From positions 1 to 32,103 of the forward strand of contig JADFVW010000138.1 of the NCBI GenBank assembly GCA_015222725.1: 32,103 nucleotides of DNA, read 5' to 3'. Source of the stretch: Pseudomonadota bacterium (GTDB lineage Bacteria; Pseudomonadota; Gammaproteobacteria; Pseudomonadales; Halieaceae). Position 1 is the first letter of the stretch, and every line of letters starts with the position of its first letter. Shown here piece after piece: positions 9,655 to 19,266 of this stretch. The position numbers and the translations under genes are program-made. The notes under the pieces were generated by a model that did not search any database, was not told where the DNA came from, and saw only the letters and a program-made list of their open reading frames with translations.

Positions 9655-10644
9655 ATGAGGCTTGATTACCCCCGTAAAATCGATCTCGCCTGTACGCCGA
9701 CGCCTTTACAGTACATGGCAAGGGCGACAGACGAGTGGGGCGGGGGGCATCGGCTGTGGATCAAACGCGACGATCTGACTGGCTCCTTACTCAGCGGCAA
9801 TAAGGTTCGCAAACTGGAATTTATCGCCGCGCACGCATTCGATAATGGTTATGACACGCTGATTACCTGTGGTGGACTGCAAAGTAATCACTGCCGTGCC
9901 ACGGCATTTGTAGGGGCCCAACTGGGGCTCAAGGTGCATTTGATTCTGCGCGGTGAGGAACCTCCGGAGAAAGACGGCAATTATTTGCTGGATCACCTGG
10001 CAGGCGCACAGATTGATTGTTACCCCACCAGGGTCTATGTCAAAGAGTTGGAGTCCCTGTTTCAAAAGCTGCAGGACGACTATGCAGAAAACGGCCATAA
10101 GGCCCTGGTGATACCCACTGGTGGCAGCGATGGCATTGGTGCCTGGGGTTATATCGCTGCCTGCGAGGAATTACGGGACGACTTTATTACGGCGGGGATA
10201 TCCAGGGCACATATTATTACGGCCTCCGGTTCCGGTGGCACACAGGCGGGGCTCACGCTCGGCGCCAAACTTCATAACCTACCCGCGACTGTCTGGGGCG
10301 TAAATGTCTGCGATGATGAGCAGTATTTTGTCGACAAAGTTACTTCGGATGTAGCGGACTGGCGCTGCCGATACCCCGGGGTTCCCGATTGCGACATGCA
10401 CCCGCGGGTCCTCGATGGTTATGTTGGTCCCGGATACGGTGTCGCCGAACAAGAGATTTTCGACCTGATTGCGCACCTGGCGCGGATGGAAGGCATTGTT
10501 CTGGACCCGGTATACACCGGTAAGGCATTTCATGGAATGATCACCGAGATAGCCAGGGGTAGGTTCGATGGCGTTCGGGATATCGTATTTATGCACACCG
10601 GTGGTACTTTTGGCATTTTCCCGCAGCGAGGCGGCTTTTCATGA
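9655..10644 (+). CDS. PLP-dependent enzyme of the D-cysteine desulfhydrase / ACC deaminase family
   Basis: LWIKRDDLTGSLLSGNKVRKLEFIAAHA...CGGLQSNHCRATA...TASGSGGTQAGL...FMHTGGTFGIFP. Confidence 0.9.
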   Translation: MRLDYPRKIDLACTPTPLQYMARATDEWGGGHRLWIKRDDLTGSLLSGNKVRKLEFIAAHAFDNGYDTLITCGGLQSNHCRATAFVGAQLGLKVHLILRGEEPPEKDGNYLLDHLAGAQIDCYPTRVYVKELESLFQKLQDDYAENGHKALVIPTGGSDGIGAWGYIAACEELRDDFITAGISRAHIITASGSGGTQAGLTLGAKLHNLPATVWGVNVCDDEQYFVDKVTSDVADWRCRYPGVPDCDMHPRVLDGYVGPGYGVAEQEIFDLIAHLARMEGIVLDPVYTGKAFHGMITEIARGRFDGVRDIVFMHTGGTFGIFPQRGGFS

Positions 10645-11963
10645 CCGAATTAATAACAACAATAAATGGCTGGGCCTGGGGTCCGGTAATGCTGGCTTTA
10701 TTACTCGGCACCGGGATATACCTGAGCCTGGGGCTGCGTGCTATCACCGTAAGAAAAATCCCCACGGCTTTTCGCCTGTTATTGAGCGGCCGAAAAGGTG
10801 AGGGGAAGGGCGACATTTCGCCTTTCAGTGCCCTGATGACTTCGCTTTCAGCCACCATCGGTACAGGTAATATTGCCGGCGTGGCAACGGCACTGGCACT
10901 GGGTGGCCCCGGGGCTTTGTTCTGGATGTGGATAACCGCGCTGCTGGGTATGGCCACCAAATATGCGGAGGCGGTGTGTGCCGTCAAATACCGGGAGCAG
11001 GATGAAGACGGTAATTACAGCGGCGGGCCGATGTATTACATTAAAAATGGTTTGCACAAGCGCTGGCACTGGCTGGGTATCGCTTTTGCCATCTTTGGCA
11101 GCCTGGCGGGCTTCGGCATCGCCAATACGGTGCAGTCCAACTCAGTTTCACAGGTGTTGAATGACTCGTTTTCTGTGCCGCCGCTGGTCACCGGCCTGGT
11201 ACTGATGGTTCTGGTGGGGGCTGTGGTGCTGGGTGGTATCAAGCGCATTGCCAGTGTGGCGAGTTTACTGGTACCCATGATGGCCCTGAGTTACATCTTG
11301 ATGTGCCTTTTTGTTATCGCATCTAACCTCTCTGCGGTACCCGCCGCTCTGACATACATAGTCGAGAGTGCGATGACAGGTTCTGCGGCAGCGGGCGGTT
11401 TTGCCGGCGCCACCATGTGGGCTGCGCTGCGCTTTGGTGTGGCCCGGGGTATTTTTTCCAACGAGGCGGGCCTGGGCAGCGCACCGATTGCGCACGCGGC
11501 AGCGCGTACGGATCAGCCGGTACAGCAGGGCATGATCGCCATGCTGGGTACGTTTATAGACACCTTGATTGTGTGCACGATGACGGGGCTTGTTATCGTG
11601 ATTATGGACGTCCTGCCCTCGGGTGTTAGCGGGGCAAGTTTGACCACCATGGCATTCTCCAACGCGTTCCCGGGCGGTGATATAATTGTTACGATCGCCC
11701 TCTGCCTGTTCGCTTTCACCACCATGATTGGCTGGTCGTTCTATGGCGAGCGCTGTGTTGTATTTCTGTTTGGCACCCGTGCAATCCTGCCGTTCAGGGT
11801 GGCCTGGGTGGTTGTCATCCCCGTAGGAACGATGGTTGAGCTGGATATGGTGTGGTTGATCGCCGATACCTTGAACGCCTTTATGGCCATTCCGAACTTG
11901 ATTGCCTTGTTGTTACTGGGGCCGATGGTTTTCAAGCTAACTCGAGAGTATTTTAAGAAGTAG
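10641..11963 (+). CDS. Sodium:alanine (AGCS family) amino-acid symporter
   Basis: SALMTSLSATIGTGNIAGVATALALGGPGALFWMW, GGPMYYIKNG, FGVARGIFSNEAGLGSAPIAHAAA; start overlaps the previous stop (ATGA). Confidence 0.93.
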   Translation: MTELITTINGWAWGPVMLALLLGTGIYLSLGLRAITVRKIPTAFRLLLSGRKGEGKGDISPFSALMTSLSATIGTGNIAGVATALALGGPGALFWMWITALLGMATKYAEAVCAVKYREQDEDGNYSGGPMYYIKNGLHKRWHWLGIAFAIFGSLAGFGIANTVQSNSVSQVLNDSFSVPPLVTGLVLMVLVGAVVLGGIKRIASVASLLVPMMALSYILMCLFVIASNLSAVPAALTYIVESAMTGSAAAGGFAGATMWAALRFGVARGIFSNEAGLGSAPIAHAAARTDQPVQQGMIAMLGTFIDTLIVCTMTGLVIVIMDVLPSGVSGASLTTMAFSNAFPGGDIIVTIALCLFAFTTMIGWSFYGERCVVFLFGTRAILPFRVAWVVVIPVGTMVELDMVWLIADTLNAFMAIPNLIALLLLGPMVFKLTREYFKK

Positions 11964-11978
11964 AGGTTTACCGCGTTG

Positions 11979-14144
11979 ATGGAAAATAATGGCCTGACCG
12001 AGCAGCTGGACACAGTAGAGGAGTGCGTTGAAAAAACCATCGCACGGGTCGGCAATAAATTGGTACTGGGCGCCCCTCTGGGGCTGGGTAAACCGGTACA
12101 GCTGATCAATGCCTTTTATCGCCATGTCGCCAGCGACCCTTCGCTCTCGCTGCATATCTACACGGCCCTGTCATTGGAGTTACCCAAGCCGGGTAGCCAT
12201 ATAGAGGCAAGTCTGGCGGGACCTATTGTCGAGCGCCTCTTTGGCGATTATGAAGAGCTGGATTATATGAAGGCGCTGCGCAGTGGCAGCATGCCACCAA
12301 ATATCGAAGTAAGTGAATTTTACTTCAAGGCGGGGGCGATGAAAAATATCCCGTCCGCACAGCAACATTATATTTCGAGCAATTATACGCATGTGGCAAG
12401 AGATCTGGCCGATTGCGGTGTGAATGTGCTGATTCAGCTTGTTGCGACAAAAGACGAGGGCGGCGTTAAGCGCATCAGCCTGTCCAGTAATCCCGACACA
12501 GCCCTTGACCTCAGTGCCAGGCTGCGTGCCGAAGCCGATAGGGAGTGCGTGTGTATAGCGCAGTCCCACGATGATCTGCCTTTTATGCAACACGATGCCG
12601 CTGTGGAAGACGGTTTTTTTGACATGCTGGTATGTAATGCCCGGTACAATAAAACCCTGTTTGCCGTGCCGAATGCCGTAGTGCCTGTCAAGGACTACGC
12701 GACAGCGCTCCACGCCAGCAGTCTTATCGCGGACGGGGGCACATTGCAAATTGGCATTGGCTCCCTGGGTGACGCGGTGGCCCATGCCTGCGTCCTGCGG
12801 CACAAACACAACGCCAGGTATCTGGAAATGTTGAGTGGTCTCACTCACCAGGCCAACCCCATTGCCGAAGACTGTAAGACTTTCAATGAAGGGCTCTACG
12901 TCTCCACCGAAATGTTCGTCAACGGCATGATGCATTTGATGGAACAGGGCGTCGTCAAGCGCAAAGTCTATGACAATCTCAGTTTGCAGAAAGGTATCAA
13001 CGCGGGCGAGATCGAGCCCACAGTCAACACACGTTTGTTTGACTATACCCTGCGTGAAAAATTGATTCCCCAGGTGCTGGATGACGCTTCACTGGCCGAT
13101 CTGAAATCCTGGGGCATCATTGAAGAGTCGGTTCTACTGAAGGGAGCGCAGCTTGTTATCGATGGCCGTGAGTGCGCAAATAACACCTCTGACCCCGGCA
13201 CGGTTAAAGCCCTGCTGGAGGGCACCGATGGCAAGCCATTGAAACGGGGCAAAATTCTTCACGGCGGATTTTTTCTGGGCCCGCAGGACTTTTATCAGAA
13301 GCTGCGCGACCTGGATGAAGCCGCACATCAGCAGATATGTATGACCAGTGTGAGTAAGACCAACCATTTGCTCGCCGACGTGGAGTTGTATTGTGCCCAG
13401 CGCCAGAAAGCCCGGTTTATCAATACCGGCATGATGGTTACCCTGACCGGCGCAGTTGCCTCCGATGCATTGGAAAATGGTTCTGTAGTTAGTGGCGTAG
13501 GGGGGCAATACAACTTCGTCGCGATGGCGCATGACCTTCCCGGTGCGCGCTCAATACTCTGTATCCGCAGCACACGGGGTTCGGGAAAAAGCCTGAAATC
13601 CAATATTGTTCCGTTCTATGGTCATCTCACTATTCCCAAACATTTGCGGGATGTCATCGTAACCGAATACGGCGTCGCCGACCTGCGCGGGCAGTGCGAC
13701 GCAGAAATTATCAAGCGCCTGATCAGTATCGCAGACTCGCGGTTTCAACAGGAGTTGGTGGACTTTGCCAAGGCCAATGGCAAGCTGGAGTCAGAGTATG
13801 AAATCCCCGTTGAAGCGAGGAATAATACGCCGGAAACGTTGATGCGAGTGCTGGGTTCTGAACTAGGCGCCGGGCTGCTACCTGACTATCCTTTTGGCAC
13901 CCAGCTTACGGAGCAGGAAATCACACTGGCAGCGAGCCTGCGCAGGGTGAAGGCCTTAACTGATGAACCCAAAAGCCTGATCAAGGCTGCGCTTAAAGCG
14001 CTGATTCATAACACTGATCAAGAGGCCGCCCGGCCTTTTCTGGAGAGAATAGATCTGGAACACCCCAATACCAGCAAAGACTTCCTGATCAAACAGCTGG
14101 TTTTGCTCGACCTCGAAGAGCGGGGAATGCTCAAGGCCGGATGA
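11979..14144 (+). CDS. Acetyl-CoA hydrolase/transferase family protein (CoA-transferase I fold)
   Basis: LQIGIGSLGDAVAHA, GGFFLGPQDFY, SVVSGVGGQYNFVAMAHDLPGARSIL, IVTEYGVADLRGQCDAEIIKRLI. ATG at 11979 preferred over TTG at 11976. Confidence 0.88.
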   Translation: MENNGLTEQLDTVEECVEKTIARVGNKLVLGAPLGLGKPVQLINAFYRHVASDPSLSLHIYTALSLELPKPGSHIEASLAGPIVERLFGDYEELDYMKALRSGSMPPNIEVSEFYFKAGAMKNIPSAQQHYISSNYTHVARDLADCGVNVLIQLVATKDEGGVKRISLSSNPDTALDLSARLRAEADRECVCIAQSHDDLPFMQHDAAVEDGFFDMLVCNARYNKTLFAVPNAVVPVKDYATALHASSLIADGGTLQIGIGSLGDAVAHACVLRHKHNARYLEMLSGLTHQANPIAEDCKTFNEGLYVSTEMFVNGMMHLMEQGVVKRKVYDNLSLQKGINAGEIEPTVNTRLFDYTLREKLIPQVLDDASLADLKSWGIIEESVLLKGAQLVIDGRECANNTSDPGTVKALLEGTDGKPLKRGKILHGGFFLGPQDFYQKLRDLDEAAHQQICMTSVSKTNHLLADVELYCAQRQKARFINTGMMVTLTGAVASDALENGSVVSGVGGQYNFVAMAHDLPGARSILCIRSTRGSGKSLKSNIVPFYGHLTIPKHLRDVIVTEYGVADLRGQCDAEIIKRLISIADSRFQQELVDFAKANGKLESEYEIPVEARNNTPETLMRVLGSELGAGLLPDYPFGTQLTEQEITLAASLRRVKALTDEPKSLIKAALKALIHNTDQEAARPFLERIDLEHPNTSKDFLIKQLVLLDLEERGMLKAG

Positions 14145-14148
14145 ACTG

Positions 14149-15048
14149 ATGCCCGAAAAGCTCGACAACAATTTAGTTATCGCAATTTCCTCCAGGGCGC
14201 TGTTTAATCTGGATGACAGTCACGAGGTGTATGAACGGGAGGGGCTGGAGGCCTATTCCAGATACCAGGTGGAGCGTGAAGATACGCCCCTGGAGCCCGG
14301 TGAGGCCTTTCCCCTGGTACAAAAACTGCTTCGCTTGAACAAGCGGCTGGGCGATGACTCCCAGGTCGAGGTGGTACTGCTTTCCCGCAATAGCGCGGAC
14401 ACGGGTTTGCGTATCTTTAATTCTATTGCGCACCATAATCTGGCTATTACCAGGGCGGCATTTTGCGGCGGCGAGAGTCCCTGGCGCTATATCAATGCCT
14501 TTGGCTCTCATCTTTTTTTGTCAAATGATTCTGATGATGTCAGGCACGCCCTGGAAAACGGTGTGGCGGCAGCCACACTGGTGTCCAGTAAGGGTGGTGG
14601 AATGGACAGTGAAGAACTGCGTTTCGCCTTTGATGGCGATGCCGTCATTTTCTCCGATGAAGCCGAGCGGATTTACAAGTCGAAGGGGCTGGAGGCGTTT
14701 ACAGCCAGTGAGCAGGCCGCTGCACATGACCCCTTGAGTGGAGGGCCGTTTAAAGCCTTCCTCGGTGCGCTGTACCGACTGCAGCAGGCATTCCCCGCCA
14801 CAGAGGCACCCATTCGTACCGCACTGGTAACGGCACGATCAGCGCCGGCCCACGAGCGGGTAATTCGCACTCTGCGTGCATGGAATATCCGCATCGATGA
14901 GTCCATTTTTCTGGGTGGGCTCAATAAAACCGAGTTTTTGCGGGCCTACCAGGCCGACGTCTTTTTTGATGATCAGCAGTCCCACTGTGAAGCCGCCAGC
15001 CCCCATATAGCTACCGGTCACGTTCCCCACGGGGTCGCTAACAACTAA
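14149..15048 (+). CDS. 5'-nucleotidase family protein (5_nucleotid/PF06189-like)
   Basis: VIAISSRALFNLDDSHEVYEREGLEAY, VVLLSRNSADTGLRIFNSI, AFCGGESPWRYINAFGSHLFLSND, FFDDQQSHCE. Confidence 0.85.
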   Translation: MPEKLDNNLVIAISSRALFNLDDSHEVYEREGLEAYSRYQVEREDTPLEPGEAFPLVQKLLRLNKRLGDDSQVEVVLLSRNSADTGLRIFNSIAHHNLAITRAAFCGGESPWRYINAFGSHLFLSNDSDDVRHALENGVAAATLVSSKGGGMDSEELRFAFDGDAVIFSDEAERIYKSKGLEAFTASEQAAAHDPLSGGPFKAFLGALYRLQQAFPATEAPIRTALVTARSAPAHERVIRTLRAWNIRIDESIFLGGLNKTEFLRAYQADVFFDDQQSHCEAASPHIATGHVPHGVANN

Positions 15049-15114
15049 AGGGCTCTTTTTTCGTTATTCCTTTTTATATTGGCGTTCCCGTTGTTTTATG
15101 GCTATTCTTTATAA

Positions 15115-16107
<993 letters not shown>

Positions 16108-16122
16108 CAAAGGAAACAAAAC

Positions 16123-16740
16123 GTGGAACTAGCCTGTCTGGACCTGGAAGGGGTACTGGTCCCTGAAATATGGATTGAATTTGCCGAGCGCACCGGCATT
16201 GAGGCTCTGAGAGCTACAACCCGAGACATACCCGACTACGATGTGTTGATGAAGCAGCGCCTGGCACTACTGGACCAGCACAATTTGAAGATAGACGATA
16301 TTCAGGCAGTGATCGCGGGTCTTGAGCCGCTGCCCGGCGCAATCGACTTTATCAATTGGCTGCGAGAGCGCTTCCAGGTGATTATCCTGTCGGATACGTT
16401 TTACGAATTCTCCCAGCCCCTGATGCGGCAATTGGGCTGGCCTACACTGTTCTGTCACCGACTCATAAGTGATGCTGAGGGCAGGGTGGTAGACTATAAG
16501 TTGCGCCAGAAAGATCCCAAACGCGCCTCGGTAAAAGCTTTTCACAGCCTGAACTACAAGGTGATCGCCGCCGGTGATTCTTATAACGACACCAGCATGC
16601 TCAGCGAAGCTGATGTGGGTATATTGTTCCATGCACCGCAAAATGTCATCGATGAGTTTCCGCAATTTACCGCAGTGCAGGAATTTCAGGAACTCAAAGA
16701 TGAGTTCCTGAAAGCCAGTGACAGGGATTTGTCATTGTAG
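16123..16740 (+). CDS. thrH: Bifunctional phosphoserine phosphatase/homoserine phosphotransferase ThrH
   Basis: GTG start; ACLDLEGVLVPEIWIEFAERTGI...ILSDTFYEFSQPLMRQLGWPTLFCH...AAGDSYNDTSML. Confidence 0.95.
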   Translation: MELACLDLEGVLVPEIWIEFAERTGIEALRATTRDIPDYDVLMKQRLALLDQHNLKIDDIQAVIAGLEPLPGAIDFINWLRERFQVIILSDTFYEFSQPLMRQLGWPTLFCHRLISDAEGRVVDYKLRQKDPKRASVKAFHSLNYKVIAAGDSYNDTSMLSEADVGILFHAPQNVIDEFPQFTAVQEFQELKDEFLKASDRDLSL

Positions 16741-16799
16741 GCTAAATCTAGTTGCCAGGGCTTATCCCTAATAACAGTACTATGGGATTAGCTGCCCGC

Positions 16800-17246
16800 C
16801 TAGGTAGCCCACTTAAAATCGTCGTAACTTAAATCTGAAATGGTACCCGTGGGGCCGTCCGTTCTACGGCGGCCTTTCTTGCTGCGGTGCTCTTCTTCTC
16901 CCGCAACAATATGCAGGTCGGCCTGAAGGCAGTAAAGGGACCGCCTGTCTTCCTCTACGCGTCTGTCCTCGTGTCGTACGTATCGGCACTGGCACTTGTT
17001 CGAGTCACAGTTGGGAAGGGGAATCTGTGGAGCGTGTTCAGCCAGGAAGCGCGTTTCGCCCAGGGACTTCACTGCGGTGCATGCGCAGCCTCCATAATTG
17101 ATGGATGCCGAGTGATAGAGCTTGTGCAGCTTGCCCGGGCGCTGGGCCTTTCTGGAAAGCTTGCGAGCGTGCCTGTTTTTTGGCCCGGACTTGAGAAGCC
17201 AGTAGGCGGCAGCCGCACACACCAGCAGAATTGAGATAATGATCAT
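16800..17246 (-). CDS. Small membrane-anchored Cys-rich protein of unknown function
   Basis: N-terminal TM (MIIISILLVCAAAAYWLL), then GGCACTAVKSLGETRFLAEHAPQIPLPNCDSNKCQCRYVRHEDRRVEEDRRS. GGAGGG Shine-Dalgarno-like sequence precedes the ATG at 17246; the upstream ATG at 17267 is less likely. Confidence 0.72.
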   Translation of the reverse strand: MIIISILLVCAAAAYWLLKSGPKNRHARKLSRKAQRPGKLHKLYHSASINYGGCACTAVKSLGETRFLAEHAPQIPLPNCDSNKCQCRYVRHEDRRVEEDRRSLYCLQADLHIVAGEEEHRSKKGRRRTDGPTGTISDLSYDDFKWAT

Positions 17247-17590
17247 GACGATTTCCCTCCGTCTCATTGGTCAATAATTGATCACCACTTCATGCTAGTC
17301 CTCGTTAAGCCAAACTAAAACACTGCCACATACCACAAAAGGGGTATAAGAAAAATTCACTAAATATAACAAATACAATGTACTAGAGTGCAACGCTAAA
17401 GTTGTATGTAGTTTTGGCCAGTGTTTCCATGTTTTCTGAAGGGCATAGATAAGGCTAGTAAAGCTTTTCTTATATTTCCAATGAGGAGCTATATCGATTT
17501 GGACTTAGCTTAGATATCCAGCTTTGATTTTGGTTATGACGGCGGAGCCGGCTGTTTTGACGACATTGGCCCGAAGAATAGCCTATGGCC

Positions 17591-18964
17591 TCACGCTGAG
17601 CTTTTCTCCAGGATCTGCAAATATTTCTGCACCTTGTCAAAGGTTTCCCGGTACTCTGAATGCCACTGTGAATCGGCTACGATGCCACCGCCGCCCCAGC
17701 AGTGAATGTTCCCCTCCTGGCACAGCAGTGTCCTTATCGCGATATTGCTGTCCATACGCCCATCGGCGCTGACGTACATCATAGAGCCGCAATAAACCTG
17801 TCGCGGATGGGGTTCCAGCTCGGCTATGATCTCCATGGCTCGCCGCTTGGGTGCGCCAGTAATGGAGCCCCCGGGGAAACTGTCCCGCAGCAGCTCCCAG
17901 GCGCTTCGTTCAGGCCTCAGTTCACCGCTGATAGTGCTCACCAGGTGGTGCACACTGGGGTAACTCTGCAATTCAAAAAGGCGGTCTACGTGAATACTGC
18001 CCGGCACGCAGCTGCGGCCCAGGTCATTGCGTAGCAGGTCGACTATCATCAGGTTTTCAGCGCGATCTTTCTCTGAGTCGCATAATTCCCTGGCGGCATT
18101 TTCGTCCGCATGGGCATCGCTGTGGCGCGGACTGGTTCCCTTGATGGGCGAAGCTTCAACGTGTTGGCCGTGCAGGGAAATAAATCGCTCCGGGGACAGG
18201 CTTATCACCGCGCCATTGTCCGGCAGGGTGATATAGGCAGAGAAAGGGGCCGCTGCTGCGCCGCGCAGACTCTTGTAGGCGGACCAGGGGTCGCCTTCAA
18301 ACACTGCACTGAAGCGTTGGGCGAGATTGACCTGATAACAGTCACCGGCCGTTATATAGTCCTTAATTTTTTCAAAAGCGCTTTTATAGGCGGCGTCCGT
18401 GAGGTTGCTCTGAAAAGAGCCCAGCAATCGAAAAAAACTGCCTGCTAGGGCGACAGGGCGGCTCAATCGTGACAACAGTGCCGCTCTGCGACGGGAGGAA
18501 ACACTGGGAAGAGCGACAAGTACAGACTTTCTAAGCAGGTGGTCTTGTATCACCGCCCATTCATAGGCATGCAGGTGAGCGCCAGAGCTCCGGCCTGTTG
18601 TATTGGCCAGTGAATGTGGGGGTAACTTGTTTAGCCCACTTCCTGCATCGTAATCGATATAGCCCAAAATCCCCCCGCAAAAAGGCAGGTCCTGGGCTGC
18701 GGGCTGTATGTCGCCATAGCGCTCACGGTGAAACCTGGACATCTCCCCAAAATATGTCTTGCATTGTTCTTCTCCCGCACTGGGCGGAAGCTGGGGAAGC
18801 GCTTCGTCCAGCGGGCTTGCAGTTAAAATGTCGTATCTGCCCCTGCGAGAATAGGGCTGTGCGCTGTCAAAGAAGGCCGCTGCGGGCAGGTCTTTTATTC
18901 TGTTAAACAGTTCGCAGCTGTCTGGGCAGTAGGGTATCTCTTCCAGGTTCAATGTTTTACCCAC
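17591..18964 (-). CDS. pabB: Aminodeoxychorismate synthase component I
   Basis: Chorismate-binding domain; PIKGTSPR (the PIKGT lysine is typical of PabB, versus PIAGT in TrpE), FPGGSITGAPKRRAMEIIAELE, YCGSMMYVSADGRMDSNIAIRT. Confidence 0.93.
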   Translation of the reverse strand: MGKTLNLEEIPYCPDSCELFNRIKDLPAAAFFDSAQPYSRRGRYDILTASPLDEALPQLPPSAGEEQCKTYFGEMSRFHRERYGDIQPAAQDLPFCGGILGYIDYDAGSGLNKLPPHSLANTTGRSSGAHLHAYEWAVIQDHLLRKSVLVALPSVSSRRRAALLSRLSRPVALAGSFFRLLGSFQSNLTDAAYKSAFEKIKDYITAGDCYQVNLAQRFSAVFEGDPWSAYKSLRGAAAAPFSAYITLPDNGAVISLSPERFISLHGQHVEASPIKGTSPRHSDAHADENAARELCDSEKDRAENLMIVDLLRNDLGRSCVPGSIHVDRLFELQSYPSVHHLVSTISGELRPERSAWELLRDSFPGGSITGAPKRRAMEIIAELEPHPRQVYCGSMMYVSADGRMDSNIAIRTLLCQEGNIHCWGGGGIVADSQWHSEYRETFDKVQKYLQILEKSSA

Positions 18965-19109
18965 GGGTATGCACGGCGGGGTAGCAGTGCAATGTAAGCA
19001 CTGAGTATATTCGTAAAATATGGCAAAAAACGCTACGCATACTGTGTAATCTCAGCGGTATGTCTGCATAAACTGTTGTAATTTCATCCGTGACTTCGCT
19101 TTCACATAA

Positions 19110-19138
19110 TTGACTTAAGGGTCGAATTTCATTAAAGT
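19110..19138 (+). promoter_or_regulatory. Possible sigma70-like promoter for the carboxylase/methylmalonyl operon (TTGACT - 17 bp - TAAAGT)
   Basis: Hexamers at 19110-19115 and 19133-19138, read by eye; about 130 bp upstream of the first CDS. Confidence 0.3.
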
Positions 19139-19266
19139 AAGTCGCCGTATTTCAGGCTGGCTTGCATCGTAAGCCCGACCGCCACAACATGCAAATTCCG
19201 CTGCTTTTCCTCAGGGGGAAGCAGGGTTGACTTTACTCTCGAAACTACAGTTTGGACCAGAAAATT

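Noticed and set aside
12180-12935. 251-aa minus-strand ORF
   Set aside because: Wholly antisense within the CoA-hydrolase/transferase CDS; no recognisable motif.
16758-16797. Imperfect hairpin GGGCTTATCCC...GGGATTAGCTGCCC between convergent thrH and the Cys-rich gene
   Set aside because: Interrupted stem, long loop and no T-run; too weak to call a terminator.
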